Assembly (NCBI GenBank): GCA_963666995.1
Contig: OY762941.1
Coordinates: 4,402,001 to 4,466,000, forward strand
Direction of reading: 5' to 3'
Length of the DNA stretch: 64,000 bases
Source of the DNA: Syntrophobacter sp963666995
GTDB lineage: Bacteria > Desulfobacterota > Syntrophobacteria > Syntrophobacterales > Syntrophobacteraceae
Shown here: piece after piece, positions 8,736-16,386 of the stretch
Layout of the letters: each line of letters opens with the position of its first letter
How positions within the stretch are numbered: position 1 is the first letter of the stretch
Program-made: the position numbers and the translations under genes
The notes under the pieces: model-generated
The model's database searches: none
What the model was told of the DNA's origin: nothing
What the model saw: the letters and a program-made list of their open reading frames with translations, nothing else

Positions 8736-8770
8736 GCGGGGTACCCATCGGGGTGCCCCGCTTTTTCTTT
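8736..8770 (+). terminator. Rho-independent terminator of the tRNA operon; intron target
   Basis: An 11-bp stem (8736-8746 with 8751-8761, one G-T pair, loop ATCG) is followed by TTTTTCTTT. The group II intron begins at the very next base, as expected for class C introns, which insert just after terminator hairpins. Confidence 0.9.
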
Positions 8771-9182
8771 GTGCGCCCGGCAGGGCGCACTCACTTGGAA
8801 GTGAAAGTCCTCTACAGGCCCGACAGGGGGAACTGTTAGCCGGACGGCAAGGGTGTCCACCGCGAGGTGGAATCTGAAGGAAGCCGCAGGCAAAGCGCTG
8901 GCCTGACGAACAGGAACCGCATACGAGGCAGCCATGCCGAGATGAGAAGGCAAATATCTTCAAAGTCCAATACCTGTACGGAAGTGCATGGAAGTAGATG
9001 CGGCGGGCATAAGCGTGAAGGTGGGTGCGCATTACCCGGGGAGATCTGCCGATCTGCCCCTTGTGCTACCGCCGTCGTGAGACGGCGGGATGGGTCGGCA
9101 GAAGTCAGCAGAGGGCATAGTAGGTTCATCGACCGGACTGAAGGCCCGAACGTGAAGTGTGTGGCAGGAGGCTTGAATTTCG

Positions 9183-10517
9183 ATGAGCAATAAGGACGCA
9201 GAAAGTCGGACTGAGATGTCCGGCACATCAACGGAGGACAGCGGACGGAATCTGCAAGGCCCCGTTGTTTGTGCGTCAAGGCTCACGGCAAGGAGAGATG
9301 ACCCCAGCCAGAAGATTCAAGACTTGATGGAAGCGGTGGTCGAACGCGAGAACATGTTTAGAGCGCTGCGGCGGGTGGAATCAAACAAAGGATCTCCAGG
9401 GGCGGACGGAGTGTCTGTCGAGGCCTTTAGAGGCAACCTTCGTGAAAACTGGCCGCGCATCAAAGAGGAACTGCTTGAGGGCCGGTATCAGCCGCAGCCA
9501 GTCCGGAAAGTCGAAATACCTAAACCGGGCGGGAAGGGAATGCGACAATTGGGCATTCCCACGGTAATGGATCGACTCATACAGCAGGCGCTGAATCAGG
9601 TTATGCAACCCATCTTCGATCCGGGTTTTTCCGAGTCAAGCTATGGATTCCGCGCTGGCCGCAGTACGCATGAAGCTGTGCTGAAAGCACGAGAGTATGC
9701 AGCAGCAGGCAGGCGCTGGGTCATAGACATGGACTTGGAGAAGTTCTTTGACCGTGTCAATCATGATGTCCTAATGGCACGGCTTGCCCGAAAGATAGAG
9801 GACAAAAGGATATTAACGATTATCCGCCGCTATCTTCAAGCAGGTCTCATGATCGGAGGTGTCGTATCGCCCCGAACGGAAGGAACTCCTCAAGGCGGAC
9901 CACTCTCGCCTTTGCTTTCCAATATCTTGCTCGATGATTTGGATAAGGAACTGGAGAAAAGGGGCCATGCGTTTTGCCGGTATGCGGATGATTGTAATCT
10001 TTACGTAAGGTCTGAACGTGCCGGACAAAGGGTGCTGGCAAGTATTACCCGATTTTTGACCAGCAAATTAAAGCTCAAGGTTAATTCAGAAAAGAGCGCG
10101 GTAGCACGCCCCTGGGTTCGCAAGTTCCTGGGCTATAGCATGACCTTCCATAAGCAGCCGAGGCTCAAAGTCGCTCCGGCTGTGGTGGATCGCATCAGAA
10201 CAAAGCTTAAGGACACTTTTCGTGCGGGCCGGGGACGAAGCATACGCACTGTAATCGAAGAACTGAAGCCGATTTTGCGAGGCTGGGTAAACTACTTCCG
10301 GTTGGCCGAGGTGAAGGGAATATTCGAGGAGTTGGACGGATGGATACGTCGCAAGTTGCGGTGTATTCTCTGGCGGCAATGGAAAAAGGTCCCACACCCG
10401 GGCAAAGAATCTGATGAGGTATGGTTTGGGGGAAGAGAGGGCATGGAAGTCCGCCACAAATGGGCGAGGCCCCTGGTGGAACTCCGGGGCCTCACATATG
10501 AACCAATGTTTCCCTAA
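9183..10517 (+). CDS. ltrA: Group II intron reverse transcriptase/maturase
   Basis: A 444-residue intron-encoded protein. Reverse transcriptase blocks are clear: IPKPGGKGMRQLGIPTVMDR, YGFRAGRSTHEAV, the VIDMDLEKFFDRVNHD block, GTPQGGPLSPLLSNI and the catalytic YADD at 267-270. A C-terminal maturase/thumb domain (RGWVNYFRLAEVKGIFEELD) follows. There is no HNH endonuclease domain, as in class C introns, which prime from nicked or replicating DNA. It promotes splicing of its own intron RNA and reverse splicing into DNA. An AGGAGGC ribosome site lies 12 bases before the ATG. Confidence 0.94.
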   Translation: MSNKDAESRTEMSGTSTEDSGRNLQGPVVCASRLTARRDDPSQKIQDLMEAVVERENMFRALRRVESNKGSPGADGVSVEAFRGNLRENWPRIKEELLEGRYQPQPVRKVEIPKPGGKGMRQLGIPTVMDRLIQQALNQVMQPIFDPGFSESSYGFRAGRSTHEAVLKAREYAAAGRRWVIDMDLEKFFDRVNHDVLMARLARKIEDKRILTIIRRYLQAGLMIGGVVSPRTEGTPQGGPLSPLLSNILLDDLDKELEKRGHAFCRYADDCNLYVRSERAGQRVLASITRFLTSKLKLKVNSEKSAVARPWVRKFLGYSMTFHKQPRLKVAPAVVDRIRTKLKDTFRAGRGRSIRTVIEELKPILRGWVNYFRLAEVKGIFEELDGWIRRKLRCILWRQWKKVPHPGKESDEVWFGGREGMEVRHKWARPLVELRGLTYEPMFP

Positions 10518-10585
10518 ACGCTTCTTTGATCAACTTGGACTTGTGTCACTGCTTGATCAACTGCGAAGACTTCAATGTACTTCAT

Positions 10586-10619
10586 GAACCGCCGTATACG
10601 GAACCGTTCGTACGGTGGT
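10586..10619 (+). ncRNA. Group II intron domain V
   Basis: A 34-nt catalytic hairpin. The stem ACCGCCGTA pairs with TACGGTGGT (one G-T), with the internal bulge and tetraloop region typical of domain V. The domain VI stem starts within about ten bases downstream. Confidence 0.85.
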
Positions 10620-10667
10620 GTGGGAGGACGGGGGAGGTGACTCCCCCTCCTACCCGATCACCTGTGA

Positions 10668-10698
10668 AGGCTTCGGGGATTTCCCGGAGCCTTTTTTT
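10668..10698 (+). terminator. Second rho-independent terminator, also an intron target
   Basis: The stem AGGCTTCGGG (10668-10677) pairs with 10683-10692 (one T-G), loop GATTT, followed by seven T. It lies only ten bases after the 3' end of the complete intron. A second intron 5' end starts immediately after the T-run. Confidence 0.88.
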
Positions 10699-10842
10699 GT
10701 GCGCCCGGCAGGGGGGGCGCATTCACCAGGAGGTGCAAGTCCTCTACAGGCCCGACAGGGGGAACTGTCAGCCGGACGACAAGGGTGTCCATCGCGAAGT
10801 GGAATCTGAAGGAAGCCGCAGGCAACGCGCCGGCCTGACGAA
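10699..10842 (+). mobile_element. Truncated second group II intron (5' fragment)
   Basis: It begins GTGCGCCCGGCAGG like the complete copy at 8771 and stays closely similar for about 140 bases (through the CCTGACGAA segment), with scattered substitutions and a small G-run insertion. The similarity then stops. No reverse transcriptase or domain V follows. The differences show it is a separate, older or related insertion, not a simple duplication. Confidence 0.82.
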
Positions 10843-11003
10843 GAAAAATCGCAATGGGGGAACGGTGAGTGTGTGAGTGTGGGCTCAAGTCATCCGTTTG
10901 ACGGCACAAAACCGAGCTTCCCCCGTGTTATGGACCACGGGTAAATGGAGTCCCGTCCAGAACCGCTACGGAGTGTTTCTCAGGTATTTTTCCGTTTTTT
11001 CCC

Positions 11004-11030
11004 TTGACAGCCAAAAGTTAATAAAATAAT
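11004..11030 (+). promoter_or_regulatory. Possible sigma-70 promoter
   Basis: A consensus TTGACA (11004-11009) followed by a strongly AT-rich stretch containing AATAAT at a short 15-base spacing. It could transcribe toward the aldehyde oxidoreductase gene about 530 bases downstream. The -10 spacing is poor. Confidence 0.3.
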
Positions 11031-11167
11031 TAGTTACCGAATTGAGCTGGAGGTAGAAATTCGTATTCGATCTCTTATATGGCGCCTTTGGCTGGGTGCC
11101 GGGAGGGGCTGTTCGGGTGCGAAACCGATATCCTACGCACAGACGGCATATTACGCCTCGCGGGCAT

Positions 11168-11281
11168 ATACAAGAGCCCCTGCGCATGGCGAAGTGCGAG
11201 ACCGTGAACATGGAAGTGCCGGCGAACGACGAGAGCGTACTTGAAGGCATGATTCATCCCGATGACCTCATCGAGGATGCC
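11168..11281 (+). pseudogene. Remnant of a UbiD-family decarboxylase
   Basis: One frame here encodes about 38 residues (EPLRMAKCETVNMEVPAN, then SVLEGMIHPDDLIEDAG) that resemble a conserved central strand of UbiD-type decarboxylases (VKCETVDLEVPA...IVLEG). The flanking parts of such a protein are absent or in other frames. A second unexplained fragment (PRKPEIIGGASAGVQGALAL) begins at 11326. I read this as a decayed gene, with moderate doubt because the match is short. Confidence 0.4.
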
Positions 11282-11557
11282 GGGGCTCGCCGTACCCGTG
11301 CCCGTGAAAAGAGCGCCGGCCGTTCTTGCCGCGGAAGCCCGAGATCATTGGCGGGGCCTCGGCAGGGGTTCAGGGAGCACTCGCCCTCAATGAACCCCTG
11401 GCGCTTTTTTTCGGCGATCATCAGGACTTTCCGGGTTTTTCAAAACGGGAAAATCAGGCATTGGACCGTAACGGTCCGATGCCGCGCCTGCACGATGTTG
11501 GTGAACGGGGAAGCGGTACGCGGCTAAAAAGTATCTCAAAATGGATAAGGAGAAGGC

Positions 11558-14215
11558 ATGAAACGGGTTTGCTTGACGATCAATGGGCATGTCCATGACT
11601 TTGTGGTGGACCCTGACCGGACATTGTTGGATCTTCTGAGAGACGACCTGGGGTTGACCGGAGCAAAACAGGCCTGCGACCATAAGGGTCAATGCGGCGC
11701 CTGTACGGTGATCGTGAACGGGAGAGCCGTTCGTTCCTGCATCATTAAAGCCGGTTCCCTGGAAGGCGCCCGGGTGGTTACGGTGGAAGGGCTGGGGACC
11801 CCGGAAAACCCGCACCCGATCCAGGAAGCGTACGCGCTTACCGGGGCTATCCAGTGCGGGTTTTGTACGCCCGGCATGGTCATGGCGACCAAGGCCCTTC
11901 TGGATGTAAACCCCAATCCCGGTGTCGAGGAGATCAAGAACGGGCTTCGGCATAATCTGTGCCGGTGCACCGGCTACAAGAAGATCATCGAGGCGGTCCA
12001 ACTGGCCGGGCGGTTCATCCGCGGCGAGACCACCCCGGATGAAGTTCGCCCGAAACCGGCCGACGGTTATATGGGTGTTTCTCACCCTCGCCCTTCAGCC
12101 CTCCCCAAAGCCTGTGGAACCGCCCAGTTCAGCGCGGACATCAGGATCCCGGGAGCCCTGGAAATGGCCGTATGGCGGAGCCCGGTGCCCCATGCCCGCA
12201 TCCTTTCCATCGACACGTCGCAGGCTGAAAAGATGCCCGGGGTGGCCGGCGTGTTGAGAGCTGAGGATATCAAGGGAACCAATTTCCTGAAAATCCAGGT
12301 GGCGGACCGCCAGGTGCTCTGCACGGACAAGGTTCGCTACATCGGCGATCCGGTCGTGGCGGTGGCAGCCGAAACCAGGGCACAGGCAGAGGCGGCCCTG
12401 GAGGCCGTTAAGGTGGAGTTGGAGCCGCTGCCGGTCCTGAAAACCCCCGAAGAGGCGCTGGCCGATGGTGCGATCCTGATCCACGAGGACCGCCCCAATC
12501 TGTGCATGAGTCAGCCGGTGGCCAGGGGGAATGCGGAAGAAGCCTTGCGCAATTCAGCGGCGGTCGTGGAAGCCCGGTTCACCACCCCACACGTCTTCAT
12601 GGCCCCCCTGGAATCGGAGGCCTCAGTGGCCTACTGGGAAGACGAGGATATGGGCGAGGACGCCCTGTTGGTCGTCGTCGGACGCAGCATCAATATCCAT
12701 CACCATCTGGCCGTGCTCCAGGAAGCCCTCGGCTGGGAGAACATCCGCTATCTCGAGGCCTTTACCGGCGGACAGTTCGGGATCAAGATCGATATCATCT
12801 CGGAGGGGATCGCCGGCGCTGCCGCCATAAAATTCAAACGGCCGGTCCGGTATGTCCCCGGCCTGGCGGAAAACATGGTGATGACCTCGAAGCGCCATGC
12901 GTTCGACATGAAGGTAAAGCTGGGAGCGGACTCCAAGGGCAAGCTTACCGGGTACTTCAACGATATGCTGATGGACAAGGGGGCCTATTATTCCATTAAC
13001 GCACCCGCAGGGCGGGCCCTCATGACCTTTCCCGGTTCCTATCACATTCCCAGCTTCGATGCGGGGATAAAAGTGGTTTACACCAACAACGCCTGGGGGA
13101 GTGCGGCCCGGGGCGCGGGACAACCCCAGGTGAGCTTCGCGATTGAAAGCGCCATGGACATGTTGGCCGATAAACTGGGCATGGACCCCTTTGAATTCCG
13201 GCTTCAAAACTCGCTTCAGCCGGGCCAGGCCAAGACCACCGGCGGAGTTGCGGATGTGTGGCCTTTTCCGGATGTCATGAAGGCCATTCGCCCCCATTAT
13301 GAACGCGCCCTGAAAGACGCGGCGGCCCACCGAACGGGCCGAATGAGACGGGGCGTCGGCCTGGGCGCCGGGGCCCACGGTGTGGGGAGGTCCGGAGAGG
13401 TGGCGGTGGTTGCCGTGGAGCTGGAAACTGACGGATCCGTCAGCGTATACGCGGCGGCAGCCGATCCCGGGGAAGGCAACGACTCCATGCTGAGCCAGAT
13501 CACGGCCAATTTGTTGAATATCCCCCTGGACAAAATACGATTATACACCCGGAATACCGATGTAACAGCCGCCAGCGGCGCGGCCTCGGGGAGCCGTATC
13601 ACTTTCATGCTGGGCGGCGCTCTCGTAAAGGCGTTGGAACAGGTAAAAGAGGCTATGCGGGAGACCGGGGCAAAAGACGTCGAAGGCCTCCTGGCCGCAG
13701 GGAAGCCCAAACGCTACGTGGGTAGAAAGACGAATGTGGACTTCGGACCCATGGACCCGGTAACCGGCCAGGGCCCATACTTCCTGACGGAGATCCATGG
13801 CGTGCAGATGGTCGAACTGGAGGTTGATACGGAAACCGGGGAGGTCACCATCCTCAAGATCACCGCAGCGGTGGACGCCGGCACGGTAATCAATCCTCAG
13901 AACATGACCGGGCAGTTGGAAGGCGGTATGGACATGGGCGCGGGCTTTGCCTTGCGGGAAGAATATGTGGCCGGGTACAGCAAGGACTGGGCCACTTTTA
14001 AGTTCCCCACCATCCGCAACAGTTTCGAAATGGAAACGATCCTGCTGCAGACGCCGCGTTCCGTGGGACCATTGGGCGCCACCGGTGTAGGCGAGATGTG
14101 CATGGTCCCCACGGCGCCGGCCATTACCAATGCTATCGCCAACGCCTGCGGGGCCAGGATATTCAATCTGCCTGCAACCCCGGAGAAGGTCCTGGCTGCC
14201 ATGGGTAAGGCTTAG
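11558..14215 (+). CDS. mop: Molybdenum-dependent aldehyde oxidoreductase (xanthine oxidase family)
   Basis: An 885-residue single-chain enzyme with two [2Fe-2S] domains and a molybdopterin domain but no FAD domain, as in Desulfovibrio Mop (about 907 residues). The plant-type cluster uses Cys40, Cys46, Cys49 and Cys61. The second cluster uses Cys99, Cys102, Cys134 and Cys136 (CGFCTPGM, LCRCTGY). The Mo domain starts near 170 and keeps the GGQFGIK, RGAGQPQ and GVGEM segments. It oxidises aldehydes to carboxylates with ferredoxin- or flavodoxin-like acceptors. A strong AAGGAGAAGG ribosome site precedes the ATG. The next two genes may serve sulfuration of its cofactor. Confidence 0.93.
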   Translation: MKRVCLTINGHVHDFVVDPDRTLLDLLRDDLGLTGAKQACDHKGQCGACTVIVNGRAVRSCIIKAGSLEGARVVTVEGLGTPENPHPIQEAYALTGAIQCGFCTPGMVMATKALLDVNPNPGVEEIKNGLRHNLCRCTGYKKIIEAVQLAGRFIRGETTPDEVRPKPADGYMGVSHPRPSALPKACGTAQFSADIRIPGALEMAVWRSPVPHARILSIDTSQAEKMPGVAGVLRAEDIKGTNFLKIQVADRQVLCTDKVRYIGDPVVAVAAETRAQAEAALEAVKVELEPLPVLKTPEEALADGAILIHEDRPNLCMSQPVARGNAEEALRNSAAVVEARFTTPHVFMAPLESEASVAYWEDEDMGEDALLVVVGRSINIHHHLAVLQEALGWENIRYLEAFTGGQFGIKIDIISEGIAGAAAIKFKRPVRYVPGLAENMVMTSKRHAFDMKVKLGADSKGKLTGYFNDMLMDKGAYYSINAPAGRALMTFPGSYHIPSFDAGIKVVYTNNAWGSAARGAGQPQVSFAIESAMDMLADKLGMDPFEFRLQNSLQPGQAKTTGGVADVWPFPDVMKAIRPHYERALKDAAAHRTGRMRRGVGLGAGAHGVGRSGEVAVVAVELETDGSVSVYAAAADPGEGNDSMLSQITANLLNIPLDKIRLYTRNTDVTAASGAASGSRITFMLGGALVKALEQVKEAMRETGAKDVEGLLAAGKPKRYVGRKTNVDFGPMDPVTGQGPYFLTEIHGVQMVELEVDTETGEVTILKITAAVDAGTVINPQNMTGQLEGGMDMGAGFALREEYVAGYSKDWATFKFPTIRNSFEMETILLQTPRSVGPLGATGVGEMCMVPTAPAITNAIANACGARIFNLPATPEKVLAAMGKA

Positions 14216-14253
14216 GATTATCCTTGGAACGGCCGGCCGGGGAGAGTGATTAG

Positions 14254-14586
14254 ATGGGCGGCGGTTGGGAATCCCGTGTCATAGGCGGACGGGAGGTTGT
14301 CTTCGACACCGAAGAGTTTTTGCGGGATCCCCTCCAGTGGACGGAGGAAGTGGCGCGGGATCTGGCCCATAGGTGCGGTCTCACGGAACTGACGGACGCC
14401 CACTGGAAGGTGATCCGTTTCCTGCGGGAATATTTCCTCCAAAACGGGCGGGTCCCGCTTCACCGCCAACTCAAAGCGGGTACCGGTTTGAGCCTGATGG
14501 AGATTGAAAGCCTCTTCCCGGGCGGGATCAAGCTGGGCGCCCGCCGGCTGGCGGGTCTGCCCAACCCCAGAACTTGCGAGGGCTGA
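14254..14586 (+). CDS. DsrC/TusE-like sulfur carrier protein
   Basis: A 110-residue DsrC/TusE/RspA-family protein, with the family core ELTDAHWKVIRFLREYF and the C-terminal arm LFPGGIKLGARRLAGLP. One Cys (Cys108) lies near the C-terminus, at the place of the conserved penultimate sulfur-carrying Cys. The second, upstream Cys of true DsrC (in GACRIAG) is Arg here, so this is a single-Cys TusE-like form, not a DsrAB substrate. It lies 38 bases after mop and just before a cysteine desulfurase, suggesting persulfide transfer between them. Confidence 0.82.
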   Translation: MGGGWESRVIGGREVVFDTEEFLRDPLQWTEEVARDLAHRCGLTELTDAHWKVIRFLREYFLQNGRVPLHRQLKAGTGLSLMEIESLFPGGIKLGARRLAGLPNPRTCEG

Positions 14587-14593
14587 TGCGGAA

Positions 14594-15748
14594 ATGACCG
14601 ATGTCATTTATCTGGACAATGCTGCTACGACTTTCCCCAAACCGAGGGAAGTCCTCGAACGCATGATCGATCTTTACTCAGCTAAAGGAGTTTCTCCGGG
14701 GCGAGGGAGCTATGACCTCGCCCTGGAGGCCGAGGAATTGGTGTCTGCCGCCCGCAGGCGACTGTGCCGTCTATTCGGGGGGGATGACCCGGATCGGGTG
14801 ATCTTTGCTTCCAATGCCACCGATGCCCTGAACCTTGTCATCCAGGGCACGGTGAAACCCGGCGGACACGTGGTTTCCTCCGAACTGGAGCACAATTCGG
14901 TCTTGCGCCCCCTGTATGCCCTTCGGGAAAAAGGGCTGATTGATTACGATCTGGTCCCTTTCGATGCCGAAGGATTCGTCGATCCCGATGACATTGCCCG
15001 TGCCCTGCGACCCAACACGCAGTTTGTCCTGTTGACCCATGCGTCCAACGTGCTGGGGACCATCCAGCCGGTGGAGGCCGTCGGGGCCCTGTGCCGCGAG
15101 CGGGGGATACCGTTTATCATCGATACCGCCCAAAGCGCCGGGGTGTTGCCCATCGACCTCTGCGGGTGGGGAGTATCCTCCATGGCCTTTACCGGTCATA
15201 AATCTTTGCTCGGGCCGACCGGCATCGGCGGGCTGGTGTTGAGGCAGGGTTTCGATGTTCAAACCACGCGGTACGGCGGAACGGGAATCGATTCCGAGCA
15301 GCCAACCCACACCCAGACCTGGCCCCACCGGCTGGAGGCCGGGACGCTCAACCTTCTGGGCGTTCTCGGGTTGATGGCCGGGCTGGATTACCTCGAAGTG
15401 GAAGGGATGGAAGTGATCCTGCAAAGGGAACGAGCCCTCGCCCGAAGGCTCTGGGAAGGTCTGGCCGAAATCCCGCGGGTAAGGCTCTACGGGGTCGACC
15501 GGATGGACCGGCGGGTAGCGGTCATCCTGGCCAACGTGGAAGGAATGGTCCCCGCGGATGTGGGCGCCATTCTGGATGCGGACTTCGACATCGCCACCCG
15601 GGTCGGGCTGCACTGCGCTCCCCTGGTGCACCAGCGCCTGGGCACGGGCCGGGCGGGAGGGGTGCGCTTCAGCATCGGGCCTTTCAATACACTCGAAGAG
15701 ATTGATCGGGCGATAGAATCCATGGCTTTAATCAGCCGATCCCGATAA
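14594..15748 (+). CDS. Cysteine desulfurase (class V aminotransferase)
   Basis: A 384-residue PLP enzyme of the SufS/Csd group. Lys203 in TGHKSLLGPTGIGG forms the Schiff base, His100 in ELEHNS and DTAQ (178-181) contact PLP, and Cys341 in RVGLHCAPLVH is the persulfide-forming residue. It converts cysteine to alanine and a protein persulfide. The start at 14594 begins the conserved MTDVIYLDNAATTFPKP; an upstream ATG at 14504 in the same frame lies inside the previous gene. It follows the TusE-like gene by seven bases. The context suggests sulfur supply to the molybdenum cofactor of Mop (inference). Confidence 0.9.
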   Translation: MTDVIYLDNAATTFPKPREVLERMIDLYSAKGVSPGRGSYDLALEAEELVSAARRRLCRLFGGDDPDRVIFASNATDALNLVIQGTVKPGGHVVSSELEHNSVLRPLYALREKGLIDYDLVPFDAEGFVDPDDIARALRPNTQFVLLTHASNVLGTIQPVEAVGALCRERGIPFIIDTAQSAGVLPIDLCGWGVSSMAFTGHKSLLGPTGIGGLVLRQGFDVQTTRYGGTGIDSEQPTHTQTWPHRLEAGTLNLLGVLGLMAGLDYLEVEGMEVILQRERALARRLWEGLAEIPRVRLYGVDRMDRRVAVILANVEGMVPADVGAILDADFDIATRVGLHCAPLVHQRLGTGRAGGVRFSIGPFNTLEEIDRAIESMALISRSR

Positions 15749-16386
15749 TTCGCTCTGTACTGGGTTTGATGACCTCAATCCGGAAGGCGGCCGAAAAGAG
15801 AAAAGCCGGTTCCGCCGGAAGTTGTAAACACGGAGGTCGCCATGGACTTCCCCCGTGCCGTGCGCTGCTGGAGACTGCCCCGGGGTTCCGCCTCCTACAA
15901 GGCATCAGGACATCTCTCTCAGGTTCGCCCATCTGCGTCGGTTTTCGGGCTCCGACTCTCGAAGGGATCGCCACGTCTTCCTTTTATCGGCGTATCAGCC
16001 GAGTCAATTTTCAACCGGTACCGGCTTGTGGGCAGTTTGTGGGTCTCGACAATGGAGCCGCAGACATCTGATGCGGCGTATGTGATATTGGTTTGCTTTC
16101 GTGCGAAAGGCGGTGGGAAAAGGATGAGTGCCCAAAATGCAGAGGAATATGTCTCGATGGGAGGGAGCCTGATTTCCTGGTTGAGCGCTTAAATGTCCGG
16201 GCTATGGACATCCCCCGGATCGAAGCCTTTACGAGCGCCCTGAAGAAAGGTACTATGGCGAAGGCCGTTACCCCGAGAAATTTCGCATTGAACATCATGG
16301 ATCGAGCGGGCGAAAGCGCAAGCCGTTCCGGGAAGACACATTTGATCCTGGTGACTGACACCCTTACATCCTGACAGGCTATCCCA
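15749..16386. other. 638-base stretch without a confident gene
   Basis: Several overlapping open frames (for example 15842-16192 and 16093-16374 on the plus strand) show no recognisable motif and have low-complexity Arg/Ser/Pro compositions typical of chance frames. No RNA gene or clear terminator was seen. Confidence 0.5.

Larger units (their letters stand above)
8771..10658 (+). mobile_element. Complete group II intron, class C
   Basis: A 1,888-bp retroelement. The 5' end is GTGCGCCC, matching the GUGYG consensus. A structured domain I-III region of about 400 bases precedes the reverse transcriptase gene. Domain V lies at 10586-10619, a GC-rich domain VI hairpin follows, and the 3' end is CTACCCGAT. 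It sits directly after a terminator T-run and its maturase lacks an endonuclease domain, both hallmarks of class C introns. All parts appear intact, so it may be active. Confidence 0.88.

Noticed and set aside
10843..10960. Possible continuation of the second intron
   Set aside because: Similarity to the complete intron stops near 10842 and no catalytic domain follows.
16093..16374. 93-codon frame with a KCRGIC segment before the cation ATPase
   Set aside because: One possible CxxxC only, no ribosome site, no family resemblance.
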